NCBI RefSeq assembly: GCF_030315685.1
Contig: NZ_JASXSI010000035.1
Span: 1 to 36,506 of the forward strand
Direction: 5' to 3'
DNA from: Gordonia sp. ABSL11-1
Lineage (GTDB): Bacteria > Actinomycetota > Actinomycetes > Mycobacteriales > Mycobacteriaceae
Length of the DNA: 36,506 nucleotides
Part shown: piece after piece, positions 8,402 to 17,195 of the stretch
Layout of the letters: each line of letters opens with the position of its first letter
How positions within the stretch are numbered: position 1 is the first letter of the stretch
Translations under genes and position numbers: made by a program
The notes under the pieces: model-generated
What the model saw: the letters and a program-made list of their open reading frames with translations, nothing else
What the model was told of the DNA's origin: nothing
Databases searched by the model: none

Positions 8402-9493
8402 TCAGGCCAGGACGCGGTTGCGCTCATCGGCCCGGAAAAGCAGGTGCTCGGTGTTGCGGTTGAGTTCCTCGATGTTCGGTATGCCCGACAGGACGAAGCG
8501 CTCGAAACCCTGTCCGGTCAGATCGACGATGCGTTGCGCGACCTCGTCGTACGACCCGACCAGACCGATGGGATGCCGGTGGCCGATCCGGTCGAACCCG
8601 GCGAAGGTGAGGTCGTCGACCCAGAGATCCTCCGCGCGGGTGTCGGCGTCGGCGCCGTAGGCGTCACGCCACTGACGGCGCAGGCGTTGCACCGCCTCGT
8701 CTTTCGTCGCCCGGGCGATCACCGGTAGGTAGAGACCGGCCTCCACGGTTCGTCCGAGTGCTGCCGCCCGTTCGGAGAGTGGCCCGACCAACGGTGCCGC
8801 ACCGGTCGAGGACAACTCGAACAGGTGGATGTCGCCGTGCCGGGCCGACAGCGCGAGCGCCTCGTCACTCTCACCGCCCAGGCGGACGGTCGGGAAACGA
8901 TGGCCGTGCACCGACCGGTCGAGCCCGCCGTCGGTGACCTCGTAGAACTCGCCCACGTGGTTGAACTCGCCACCGTCGAAACCGCCCTGGCGGGCCCCGG
9001 CCCCGTCCCACACCCCTTTCGCGACGGTCAGGAACTCGTCCGCGCGGCGGTGGCGCTCGGCATCGGTCAGTCGGTCTCCGCGAGCCCGGTTGTCCGCGGC
9101 GTCGGTCACCACGCGCAGTTGCCACTGCAGCCGGTCGTCGGAGTTCCGCTGTAAGGTCGCCGACACCTTCGCCGCGTAGACCGGTGTCCCGAAACCGGGA
9201 TGGAACTCGACTGCGACGCGCGCATGACGGGTGCGCCGCAACGCGATACCCGCCAGGATCCACGATTCCTCACCGGCGGGGTCGTACGGGGCGATCACCG
9301 TGTCGTAACCGGCCGTGTCGATCGCGGTGATGACCTGTTCGGTCGGGTCGAACGGATCCCACCGGCCACCCGTTCGGAGGTCGGTGGCCACCGCCGACCC
9401 GGGGGCCGGAGCCCAGCCACCGCGGTGGCGCCCGGCGGAACCGACGTGCCGGCTGTCACCGCGCGTCGGCACCTCCCATTCGAAGGCGACCAT
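8402..9493 (-). CDS. LLM-class flavin-dependent monooxygenase
   Basis: This 363-residue protein is a second luciferase-like monooxygenase, more divergent than its neighbour. Recognisable parts are DTAGYDTVIAPYDPAGEESW, VAVEFHPGFGTPVYAAKVSATLQR, RRADEFLTVAKGVWDG, FPTVRLGGESDEALALSARH and a C-terminal IGLVGSYDEVAQRIVDL...FVLSGIPNIEELNR. It has an N-terminal Gly/Arg-rich insertion (about residues 12-35). The substrate is probably an organosulfur compound such as a sulfone or sulfonate, judging from the operon. The ATG overlaps the stop of the desulfinase gene by one base (TGATG), implying translational coupling; a GTG one codon upstream is also possible. Confidence 0.85.
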   Translation of the reverse strand: MVAFEWEVPTRGDSRHVGSAGRHRGGWAPAPGSAVATDLRTGGRWDPFDPTEQVITAIDTAGYDTVIAPYDPAGEESWILAGIALRRTRHARVAVEFHPGFGTPVYAAKVSATLQRNSDDRLQWQLRVVTDAADNRARGDRLTDAERHRRADEFLTVAKGVWDGAGARQGGFDGGEFNHVGEFYEVTDGGLDRSVHGHRFPTVRLGGESDEALALSARHGDIHLFELSSTGAAPLVGPLSERAAALGRTVEAGLYLPVIARATKDEAVQRLRRQWRDAYGADADTRAEDLWVDDLTFAGFDRIGHRHPIGLVGSYDEVAQRIVDLTGQGFERFVLSGIPNIEELNRNTEHLLFRADERNRVLA

Positions 9494-10593
9494 CACGCTT
9501 CTCCGACGATGTCCGAAATGGGTGTGGCCGCACCGATCTCGGCGCGCGCACGTCGCAGCGGCTCGGAGTCGACCCAGCTCTCGATAGCGAAGTCGGCGGG
9601 CAGGAAACCGTAGGTGTAGAGGAAGCTCTTCTGGATTCCCAGCAGATCCAGGCGCTCCTCGGAGAGCGACGGGTGCAACGAGGTGTGGAAATCGTCCCCG
9701 TATGCCGCCACAACGCCGTCCGGACCCGAGAATGTCTCCCGCGCAAGCACTTCACGGACCGTGGTCAGATTTCCGGCGGCCCAGTCCGCCGCGCGCAGAC
9801 TCGCGGCGAGGAAACCGACGACGACCTCGGGATGATCCTGCAGCAGCGATTCGTGGACGGTGATCGGTCGCGGCGTGCCGTTGTTGACCCGTGACCGCCT
9901 CGACTCGGTCGAATCGAGGTCGACGAGGACGCGCAGACCGTGCTCGGCGGCGGCCTCGGCAGCCCGGGCACCCTTCACGTAGATGGCGTCGACGTCACCG
10001 TCGAGCAATTCGGGGAAACCGGACGGCACCGATCGCAAGCGCGCCGCCTCCTCGGTGCGTACGCGCGGTTCCCAGTTGCCGGCCGTCTCGACGACGATCA
10101 CGTCCCCGAACGAGAGTCCGCCGAGTGCCAGCGCGGAGGCGAAGCCGTGCAACGACATCGCGCGGGGGAAGCTGCGTGCCTGGTCGACCGCCCACGCGGG
10201 AATGCCGACCCGTTTGCCGCGGAGCCCGGCAGCATCGTCGATGTCAGAGTCGGGTCCCACCAGGATCGACTGCGACTCGTCGATCCAGGTGAGGCCGATC
10301 AGACGTGTCGGCGAACCCGACGCGCGGGCGACGATCGCCGGCACGTTGCCGCCTTCGCGGATCAGCCCCGACAACTGATGGTCGAAGTGGCGGGGAGCCA
10401 GTTCGGCGCCAGCGTCCTGCAGGATCGAGAACCCCAGGCCCGCAGCCGATGCCCGCTCACCGAGCCAGCCCAAACTGTTGGCCAGACCGCTCGCGGTGGG
10501 GACCGGGCACCGGGTGTACCAGACGGTGTCGGCATCGGGAGAGTGCGCCGGGGTGGTCGGGGTGTGGAGGGAGGTCGCGCTGTCGATGGTCAT
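9493..10593 (-). CDS. DszB-family sulfinate desulfinase
   Basis: The 366-residue protein has the SsuA-like fold but no signal peptide, as in DszB (365 residues), which converts 2'-hydroxybiphenyl-2-sulfinate to 2-hydroxybiphenyl and sulfite. From memory of DszB, its YSNCPVPNA around catalytic Cys27 matches YTRCPVPTA here (Cys29). Its HFTYDQPAYTRFGG, with His60, Arg70 and the RxGG motif, matches HFDHQLSGLIREGG here (His69, Arg79) with identical His-Arg spacing. Later blocks LRGKRVGIPAWAVDQAR and LLDGDVDAIYVKGARA are typical of the fold. I chose the ATG at 10593, 8 bases after the ATPase stop, over a TTG at 10605. It is encoded between the importer ATPase and the monooxygenases. The class is well supported; the sulfinate substrate is unknown and may not be biphenyl-type. 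Confidence 0.85.
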   Translation of the reverse strand: MTIDSATSLHTPTTPAHSPDADTVWYTRCPVPTASGLANSLGWLGERASAAGLGFSILQDAGAELAPRHFDHQLSGLIREGGNVPAIVARASGSPTRLIGLTWIDESQSILVGPDSDIDDAAGLRGKRVGIPAWAVDQARSFPRAMSLHGFASALALGGLSFGDVIVVETAGNWEPRVRTEEAARLRSVPSGFPELLDGDVDAIYVKGARAAEAAAEHGLRVLVDLDSTESRRSRVNNGTPRPITVHESLLQDHPEVVVGFLAASLRAADWAAGNLTTVREVLARETFSGPDGVVAAYGDDFHTSLHPSLSEERLDLLGIQKSFLYTYGFLPADFAIESWVDSEPLRRARAEIGAATPISDIVGEA

Positions 10594-10601
10594 GGTGTTC
10601 C

Positions 10602-11399
10602 TCAACTCTCGGTGTCGGGATGTATGCGGCCGACGCCGAGTTCGCGGAGGAACTCGGCGCGGTAGCGGAGCGATTCGGGGTCGGAGCGGTCACGCGGGCG
10701 GGGCAGGTCGATGTCCTCGTCGACGCCGAAAGTTCCGTTCGACAGGATGATCACGCGGTCGGCGAGCCGGACCGCCTCGTCGACATCGTGGGTCACGAGA
10801 AGCACCGCGGGCTGGTGCCGGGCCACCAGATCGCCGACCAGGTCCTGCATCTGGAGCCGGGTGAGGGCGTCGAGGGCTGCGAACGGTTCGTCGAGGAGCA
10901 GCAGTTCCGGTTCGCGGACGAGGGCTCGGGCCAGCGCTACCCGTTGCGCCTCACCACCGGACAGAGTGGCCGGCCAGGCCTCGGCCTTGTCTGCGAGGTT
11001 GACCTCTGCCAGCGCGGCCCGGCCGCGGTCCTTCGTGCTCTTGCCGCCACGCTGGCCGATCGTCACGTTGGCCAGCGCCCGCTTCGAGGGCACCAGCCGC
11101 GGCTCCTGGTACACGGTCGTGCGTGCTGCGGGGACGAGGATCTCACCGGAGTCGGGCTCTTCGAGGCCGGTCAGCAACCGCAGCAGCGTCGTCTTCCCGG
11201 TACCCGATGGACCGAGCAGCACCACGAACTCGCCTCGCCTGATGCTCAGGTCGACCGCTTGCAGCACGGTCTTCGGGCCGAAGGTCTTGGTCACGCCGGT
11301 CAGCGAGACCGCAACCGGTTGGCCCGCACGGCGTTCGCGCGCAGTCGCCCGCGTCGGCTGCCGTTCCAGGAGTGGGGGCAGTGGGGCCTCCGGGCTCAT
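10602..11399 (-). CDS. SsuB-like ABC transporter ATP-binding protein
   Basis: The 265-residue ATPase has Walker A GPSGTGKTT, a Q-loop region VYQEPRLVPSKRALANV, signature LSGGEAQRVALARAL, Walker B LLLLDEPFAALD and H-loop VLLVTHDVDEAV. This is the nitrate/sulfonate/taurine importer subfamily (SsuB, TauB). The ATG at 11399 overlaps the permease stop as ATGA; a longer in-frame extension upstream lies inside the permease gene and is rejected. It should energise the adjacent permease for uptake of a sulfur compound. Confidence 0.92.
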   Translation of the reverse strand: MSPEAPLPPLLERQPTRATARERRAGQPVAVSLTGVTKTFGPKTVLQAVDLSIRRGEFVVLLGPSGTGKTTLLRLLTGLEEPDSGEILVPAARTTVYQEPRLVPSKRALANVTIGQRGGKSTKDRGRAALAEVNLADKAEAWPATLSGGEAQRVALARALVREPELLLLDEPFAALDALTRLQMQDLVGDLVARHQPAVLLVTHDVDEAVRLADRVIILSNGTFGVDEDIDLPRPRDRSDPESLRYRAEFLRELGVGRIHPDTES

Positions 11400-12265
11400 C
11401 GGACGCTCACCCCCGCCCGCCATGGCATCGAGTACTTCTCGAGAATGCGGACGATCAGGTCGAAGATCAGACCGAGGATGGCATACAGCACGACACACAG
11501 GATCATGTAGTCGGTGCGGTTGTACTCCTGCGCCAGACTCACCAGGTAGCCGATGCCCTCACGCGTACCGACCTGCTCAGCAGCGATCAGACCGGTGATC
11601 GAGATGGACAGGCAGATCCGCAGTGCCATCAGGATTCCCGGCAGCGCCGCCGGAATGATCACGCCGAGGATCAGACGCCCCCCGGTGAGCCCGAAACCCT
11701 GTGCCGCCTCGATCATCTTGCGGTCGACGTTGCGAACCCCGAGGTAGCTGTAGGCATACATCGGCGACACCGTGGCGATGGCGATCAGCAACACCTTGAA
11801 TGTGTTGTCGATGCCGAACCAGGCGATGAACAGGGGCACCAGCGCGAGGAACGGGATCGCTCGGTTGATCTGCATCGTCGAGTCGATGAGTTCCTCGCCG
11901 AGCGTGTACAGGCCCGCGAGCACCCCGAGGATCAGCCCGACGCCGACGCCGAGGCCGACGCCGAGCGCCGCACGTTCCAGCGACGCCAGCGCGAAGTCGA
12001 CGAGCTGACCGGTGCCGTAGAGCTCGACGAACGCGTCGAACACGGCTCCGGGTGAGGCGAGTACCGCCGGTGAGATCGTGCCGGTGGCGGTGCCGATCCA
12101 CCAGACCGCGACGATGCCCCCCGGCACCACGAACCGCAGTGGTAGCGAGAGCCACACGGGCCGGCTGCGCTGCCTACGCGTACGAGGGGTCTCCAGGCCG
12201 ATCCGGTCGACCGTCCGTGACGCAGACTCGCCCGAGGACCTCTTGGTGGCCGTTGTCGAGGTCAT
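11396..12265 (-). CDS. SsuC-like ABC transporter permease
   Basis: The 289-residue protein has a basic N-terminal tail (about residues 1-38), then about six membrane segments starting at LPLRFVVPGGIVAVWWIG. The EAAQGFGLTGGRLILGVIIPAALPGI block is the cytoplasmic EAA loop that contacts the ATPase. It belongs to the sulfonate/nitrate/taurine permease family. Its ATG overlaps the binding-protein stop (ATGA), and its own stop overlaps the ATPase start, so the three importer genes are tightly coupled. Confidence 0.92.
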   Translation of the reverse strand: MTSTTATKRSSGESASRTVDRIGLETPRTRRQRSRPVWLSLPLRFVVPGGIVAVWWIGTATGTISPAVLASPGAVFDAFVELYGTGQLVDFALASLERAALGVGLGVGVGLILGVLAGLYTLGEELIDSTMQINRAIPFLALVPLFIAWFGIDNTFKVLLIAIATVSPMYAYSYLGVRNVDRKMIEAAQGFGLTGGRLILGVIIPAALPGILMALRICLSISITGLIAAEQVGTREGIGYLVSLAQEYNRTDYMILCVVLYAILGLIFDLIVRILEKYSMPWRAGVSVR

Positions 12266-13302
12266 TTCTGTCCGCTCTGGTACTTCTGCAACTGTGCGGG
12301 CAGATCGAAGAAGACATCCTCGGCGGTGACCGGCTTCTGGATCACGCCGGCCTCGACGAACAGCGCCGACACCGACTCGAGGTCCTCGGCATCCTTCGCC
12401 GTGGGGTAACGCGGCGTCGCCGCGTCGGCACCGAGAGCAAGGGCACGTGTGAGCCGGTCTCCGCTGAGCGCCCGGGGACCAGCCTTCTCGAAGACGTTCT
12501 CGTAGTCGTCGGGATTCTCGCGCTGCTGGTCGGTCAGCTGCTGCAACGTCTTCAGGTATACGTCGGCGACGTCGGGCCGCTCTTCGAGCACCTCTGTCCG
12601 GAAGGCGACGATGGTGTTGTCGACCGAACCAATACTCTCCTCGGTGGCGATCTCCACCCCACCGGCGGCCTTCGCCTCCTGGTACGGCTCGTTGAAGGAT
12701 GCCCAGGCGTCGACCTGACCGGTGGAGAACGCGGAACCGGCGTCCGCCTGCTGCAGAGGCACCCGCTCGACCCGGTCGAACGGAATTCCCGCCTGCTGCA
12801 ACGCCTTCAGCGTGATGTACTCGCCCTTGGCAGCCGGATTGACCGCGATTCGCTTGCCGACGAGTCCCTTGACATCGGTGATCCCGGAGTCCTTGGTGAC
12901 CAAGATGCCGTTCTGGTCCTTACCGACCGGATCGGCCACAGCGATGATCTTGACGCCGACATTCTTCGACGACGCTCCGACGACAGGGCTGTAGGCACCG
13001 CCGGACACATCGAGCTGACCGGTGTTGAACAACTTGAGGTTGGACGAGAAGCCCGGGGTCGAGTTGACCCATTCGATCGTCGCGCCCAGCGGGGCGAGCG
13101 CCTTGTCGAAGGTCCCGTCGCGTTTGCCGACGGCCAGCGGTCCGGCGTTGCCCGGGTCGGTGACCTTGAGCACGAACTGATCACCACCACCATCGGCGCC
13201 GGTGTCCGAGTCACCCGACGTGCAGCCGGTGACGGCGGTGAGCAGCGCTGCCGCCACGACCACGGCGGAAGCGAGACGGAATCGCGGGGTAGATCCGGGC
13301 AT
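12262..13302 (-). CDS. SsuA-like substrate-binding lipoprotein
   Basis: The 346-residue protein begins MPGSTPRFRLASAVVVAAALLTAVTGC-type: a signal sequence with lipobox ending at Cys about residue 27, then an acidic Asp/Gly linker. The mature body has the SsuA/NMT1 pattern (KVTDPGNAGPLAVGKRDGTF, LKLFNTGQLDVSGGAYSPV, VKGLVGKRIAVNPAAKGEY, FSTGQVDAWASFNEPYQEA). It should sit on the outer face of the membrane and deliver ligand to the permease. The ATG at 13302 has AGGAG six bases upstream; a longer frame to 13347 lacks this. It is the first gene of the eight-gene sulfur operon. The ligand is probably an organic sulfonate, sulfinate or sulfone. Confidence 0.9.
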   Translation of the reverse strand: MPGSTPRFRLASAVVVAAALLTAVTGCTSGDSDTGADGGGDQFVLKVTDPGNAGPLAVGKRDGTFDKALAPLGATIEWVNSTPGFSSNLKLFNTGQLDVSGGAYSPVVGASSKNVGVKIIAVADPVGKDQNGILVTKDSGITDVKGLVGKRIAVNPAAKGEYITLKALQQAGIPFDRVERVPLQQADAGSAFSTGQVDAWASFNEPYQEAKAAGGVEIATEESIGSVDNTIVAFRTEVLEERPDVADVYLKTLQQLTDQQRENPDDYENVFEKAGPRALSGDRLTRALALGADAATPRYPTAKDAEDLESVSALFVEAGVIQKPVTAEDVFFDLPAQLQKYQSGQK

Positions 13303-13409
13303 GAACGGCTCCTGTTCGACAGGTGGGGACCGTGCTCTGATGAACACGAGGACTGAGTTGCCGCTGACGTTATGTGGACGCTGACACCTAGCACACCTCT
13401 GCGTTTCCG
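13303..13409 (-). promoter_or_regulatory. Probable promoter region of the sulfur operon
   Basis: This 107-base gap separates the stop of the ABC exporter from the first gene of the sulfur operon, so the operon promoter should lie here or in the end of the exporter gene. A CATAACGT stretch (minus strand, near 13370) could serve as a -10 element, but no clear -35 or operator is seen. Confidence 0.35.
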
Positions 13410-16400
13410 TTAGTTGGAAAGCTTGACAACCTCACTCCGGGCTGGGTCAGTAGGTACGTAGCTCTGCCACAGGTCGCGGTACAGCCCCGGCATCGACACC
13501 AGATCCGTATGCCGCCCGGACTGGACGGCCCGGCCGTCGCTCATCACGATGACCCGGTCCGCCCAGGCTGCCGTGGTCAGTCGATGTGCCACGAGTACCG
13601 TCGTGCGCCTCCGAGCGACTGCTTGCAGAGCGGCGAGGACCTCGGCTTCGGTACCCAGATCGATGTCCGAGGTCGCCTCGTCGAGGATCAGCAGGTCCGG
13701 CTCGACGAGTTCGGCGCGCGCGAGACAGATCAGTTGCTGCTGTCCCGCCGACAACGTGGCCCGGCCCGGCCCCACCGGCGTCTGGTAGCCGAGTGGCAGG
13801 GCCGCGATGCTCTCATGTGCACCGACCGATCTCGCCGCCCGCTCGATCTCGGTCTGCCCGGCGTCGGGACGTCCGAACGCGATGTTGGACGCAACCGTCC
13901 CGGCGAACAGGTAGGGGTCTTGTGGCACATAGGCGACATCCGGACGACGGTCCCGTGAGCCGGCGTCGCGCAGGTTGACGCCGCCGACCCGGACGACGCC
14001 GCGGTCGGGCGAGTAGAACCGCAGCAGTAGTTTCATCACGGTGCTCTTGCCCGCACCGGTCGTGCCGACCACGGCCGCGGTCTCGCCGTCGGGGATGACC
14101 AGGTCCAGTCCGTCGAGCGCAGGTCGACCACGCGTCCGCGTCGCCGACGAGTAGCCGAACACCACCCCGTCGAATTCGACTGCCGCGCCGAGTGATCCGC
14201 CGGCTCCGGCCGGCGCCGGCCGCACGTCCTCGTCGACGGGGGTGTCGACGGGGGTGTCGGCGGGCGTGTCGACGGGCGTGTCGACGGGCGTGTCGAGGAA
14301 GCCGCGCATCCGCTGGGTGCCGACCCGAGCCTGGATCCAGAGGTCGAGCACGATCGACAACTGCTGAAGCGGGGTGAAGAACAGATCCACGTAGAGGAGC
14401 GCGGCGACCAGCACACCGGTGGTGAGCGTGCCCGCGTCCATGAGCTGTGCGCCGACGATCAGGATGAGCGCTTTGGCCACCACCGCGAGCAGGTTCAGGA
14501 AGGGGAAGAACACCGAGATGTAGAGCATCGAACGGCGGCGCGCATCGCGGTAGCGCTGCGAGTGCCCGTCGAAGGCGCCCGTCGTCCACTCCTCGGCGTT
14601 GTGCGCCTGGGTGATCCGCACCCGCCCGAGGTGTTCGGAGAGCAGCGCGGTGATGGTCGCGATGCGCGAACGCGCCTGCAGGTACGCCCGATTCGAGCCC
14701 CGCACGAAGATCCACGACCCCACCGCGAGCAACGGGATGGTGACGAGCATCGCGGCTGCCAATCGCATGTCGAGCACGGCAAGGGCGGTCAGGATGCCGG
14801 CACATGTGCACATGTTGACGATCGCGTTGACCATGCCCTGCGTCATCAGCTGCCCGACCGCGTCGACATCACTGGTGAGCCGGGTGACGATGCGGCCCGA
14901 CTGCCGTCCGTCGAAATAGTCGATGCGCAGTCGCTGCAGGTGCCCGAACAACCGGAGCCGCAGCGCGAAGAGCACACGCTCGAAGACCCTCGCCGCCCGC
15001 AGCGCCAGCACCCACGAGTTCAGCCAGGACACCAGCGCGATCACCAGGACGATCGCGCACGTCACCCAGAACACGGTCGTCGCGTCCGCGGAGACACCGT
15101 TGTCGATGCCGTGGCGGAAGAGGGCGGGGACGGCCAGCGTCGTCGCCGCGTCGACGATGACCAGGACGACGCACAGCGCGACGGGCCACCAGAACGGACG
15201 CAGGGAACCGGTCAAGCCGAAGACCCTTGTCCGCGACGGCCTCGGCGGCGGACGGTCGTCGCCGGGCGCGGGCACCTCGGTCAGCGGCGGGAGCGCCAGG
15301 AGCGCCTCGCGCAGGTGCGAGTCCACCTGCTGGACCTGTTTGCCGCTCTCGTCGGCGTCGAGTCCCAGCCGGGCCCGGACCACCGGGTCAGCGCCGGCCT
15401 CGTCGACTTCCGGCCAGCTCTCCGGACTCGGGATCGCCTGATCGTCCGTCACCCCCGAACGCGTGGCAGCGGTCGCGCCCCGGATCGCGCCACCGGCCAT
15501 CAGAGCCGCGACGCGTGGGTCGGCGAGCACCTCCGACGGCGGACCGTCGTGCGTTATCCGACCTGATTCGAGCACTATGACCTGGTCGGCGAGTTCGGTC
15601 GTCGCGGGCCGTCGGGCGATCAGGATCGTGGTCCGGCCGGACATCAGGCCTTCCAGGCTCGCCAACACCGTCCGCTCGGTCGTCGGGTCGAGCGCCGACG
15701 TCGTGTCGTCGAGGATCAGTACCGCCGGGTCGGCGAAGAAGGCGCGGGCGAGTGCGATCCGCTGACGCTGACCGCCCGACAACGAGATCCCGCCGGGTCC
15801 GACCACGGTGTCGTATCCCGCAGGCAGCTGCTCGATGAACTCGTCGGCCGCGGCAGCGTGGGCGGCGGCGGCGACTGCGGCGCCATCGGCCGGGGAACCC
15901 ATCGCGATGTTCTCGCGGAGCGTGCCCGAGAACAGCAGGCTCTCGTCGAACACCATCATCACCGCCGACCGCACCGACCGCGGCGACACGGCACGCAGAT
16001 CGGTACCACCGATCCGCACCGATCCCCGGTCGGGGTCGAACTGGCGGGCGATGAGCGACCCGAGCGTCGTCTTGCCCGCACCGGACGGACCGATGATCGC
16101 CACCCTGCTGCCCGGGGCGATCGAGGTGGTCACACCACGAAGGACGGGGTGACCGCCGAGCGCGAGGTCGACGCCGGTGACCTCGACAACCCCGCGCGGC
16201 GACGGGAGATCCGGACCGGTCGGGTCCATCGCCGGCACGGTGTCCAAGAGTGCGAACACCCGACGCGCCCCCGAGCGCGCGAGCTGCATCGTCGTCACCA
16301 TCGCCGCGAGCAGCCTCGCCGGAGGCGCGAATTGCAGCACGTACGAGGCGAAAGCGAGGAAGACACCAACGGAGACGTGCTCGTTCATGGCCAGCCACCC

Positions 16401-17195
16401 CCCGACGACGAGCACGCCGAGTTGGGTGAAGACCGGGACCGCGACCATCGCCGCGCTCCACCGGGCCGAGATCCGCGCGCTCCGCAGGCGCGACGAGAAC
16501 AGGCGGGTCGCGCGGGCGCGGAACCGGTCCAGCCGCGTCGCCTCCTGACCGAACGCACGAATCAGTTCGACCCCGGCGATCTCCTCGTCGACCGCTGCGG
16601 CGACCTGGCCCAGCAGCACTTGGTCGCCGAACGAGGCGGGATACAGTTCGCGGCGGAGCCGGCGCGTGACCCAGAACAGGACCGGGACGCTCGCCGCCAC
16701 GACAACGAACAGAGGCGGGGACAGGACGAGCATCACGACCAGGCCGACCGCAAGCAGGGTGAGGTTGGCGACGAACAGCGGCACCTGGGAGATGAACATC
16801 TGGATCAGGTTCAGATCCGAGGTCCCCCGCGAGATCACATCGCCCGCAGCGAGTTCCGCCCGGCGGCGCGCGTCGAGCGCGTGCAGGTGACGATGGACCG
16901 CGACCCGCAGATCGTGCTGCACGTCGACGGCACACCGGCTGCCGATATAGCGGCGCAGCGCATGGGAGACGAAGCTCAGCACACCGATGGAGCACAGGAC
17001 GCCGATCCAGAACGCGAGGGATTCCGTCGGGTCGAGCAGGACGTCGTCGACGATGATCTGCCCGACCAGCGGCACCAGCGCCAGCACCCCCTGCCCCACC
17101 ACCGCCAGCACGAGCGCCACCGACACCCGGCCGCGGTAGGGACGCACCCACTGCCAGAGCCGTCGTAGCCAGCCCGGCCCACTCTCGTCGGTCAC
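13410..17195 (-). CDS. Fused four-domain ABC exporter, Rv0194 type
   Basis: The 1261-residue protein contains two exporter halves in tandem: TMD1 (about 1-330), NBD1 (335-570), linker, TMD2 (665-960), NBD2 (1000-1240). Mycobacterium tuberculosis Rv0194, a multidrug exporter of about 1194 residues, has this layout. NBD1 has Walker A GPSGAGKTT and a good signature LSGGQRQR, but its Q-loop Gln is lost (VFDESLLFSG), Walker B ends in Asp (LILDDTTSALD) and the H-loop His is Arg (LIARRPAT). NBD2 is catalytic (VPQDPYLF, LLILDEATSD, LVAHRLTT) but has a weakened signature LSAGQ. One hydrolysing and one degenerate site are therefore expected, as in heterodimeric exporters. A DTPV repeat links TMD2 to NBD2. 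The GTG start has GAGGAGACGT before it. It is divergent from an IclR regulator. The substrate is unknown. Confidence 0.92.
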   Translation of the reverse strand: MTDESGPGWLRRLWQWVRPYRGRVSVALVLAVVGQGVLALVPLVGQIIVDDVLLDPTESLAFWIGVLCSIGVLSFVSHALRRYIGSRCAVDVQHDLRVAVHRHLHALDARRRAELAAGDVISRGTSDLNLIQMFISQVPLFVANLTLLAVGLVVMLVLSPPLFVVVAASVPVLFWVTRRLRRELYPASFGDQVLLGQVAAAVDEEIAGVELIRAFGQEATRLDRFRARATRLFSSRLRSARISARWSAAMVAVPVFTQLGVLVVGGWLAMNEHVSVGVFLAFASYVLQFAPPARLLAAMVTTMQLARSGARRVFALLDTVPAMDPTGPDLPSPRGVVEVTGVDLALGGHPVLRGVTTSIAPGSRVAIIGPSGAGKTTLGSLIARQFDPDRGSVRIGGTDLRAVSPRSVRSAVMMVFDESLLFSGTLRENIAMGSPADGAAVAAAAHAAAADEFIEQLPAGYDTVVGPGGISLSGGQRQRIALARAFFADPAVLILDDTTSALDPTTERTVLASLEGLMSGRTTILIARRPATTELADQVIVLESGRITHDGPPSEVLADPRVAALMAGGAIRGATAATRSGVTDDQAIPSPESWPEVDEAGADPVVRARLGLDADESGKQVQQVDSHLREALLALPPLTEVPAPGDDRPPPRPSRTRVFGLTGSLRPFWWPVALCVVLVIVDAATTLAVPALFRHGIDNGVSADATTVFWVTCAIVLVIALVSWLNSWVLALRAARVFERVLFALRLRLFGHLQRLRIDYFDGRQSGRIVTRLTSDVDAVGQLMTQGMVNAIVNMCTCAGILTALAVLDMRLAAAMLVTIPLLAVGSWIFVRGSNRAYLQARSRIATITALLSEHLGRVRITQAHNAEEWTTGAFDGHSQRYRDARRRSMLYISVFFPFLNLLAVVAKALILIVGAQLMDAGTLTTGVLVAALLYVDLFFTPLQQLSIVLDLWIQARVGTQRMRGFLDTPVDTPVDTPADTPVDTPVDEDVRPAPAGAGGSLGAAVEFDGVVFGYSSATRTRGRPALDGLDLVIPDGETAAVVGTTGAGKSTVMKLLLRFYSPDRGVVRVGGVNLRDAGSRDRRPDVAYVPQDPYLFAGTVASNIAFGRPDAGQTEIERAARSVGAHESIAALPLGYQTPVGPGRATLSAGQQQLICLARAELVEPDLLILDEATSDIDLGTEAEVLAALQAVARRRTTVLVAHRLTTAAWADRVIVMSDGRAVQSGRHTDLVSMPGLYRDLWQSYVPTDPARSEVVKLSN
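14231..14290. repeat. 12-nt tandem repeat in the exporter gene
   Basis: Five consecutive 12-base units (consensus TGTCGACGGGNG, plus strand) encode DTPV/DTPA repeats at about residues 967-987 of the exporter, at the junction between TMD2 and NBD2. The unit keeps the reading frame, so copy-number change would alter linker length without disrupting the protein. Confidence 0.85.

Noticed and set aside
7169..8728. Plus-strand open frame of 519 codons
   Set aside because: It is antisense to two monooxygenase genes with strong family motifs; its composition is typical of a GC-rich antisense frame.
10305..11510. Plus-strand open frame of 401 codons
   Set aside because: It is antisense to the ATPase and desulfinase genes, and its translation shows no domain.
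5434..13302. A complete classical dszABC operon
   Set aside because: The monooxygenases resemble SsuD-type enzymes rather than DszA, and no acyl-CoA-dehydrogenase-like DszC or flavin reductase is present in the window.
14231..14290. Tandem repeats as a possible CRISPR array
   Set aside because: The 12-nt units are contiguous without spacers and are in frame within the exporter gene.
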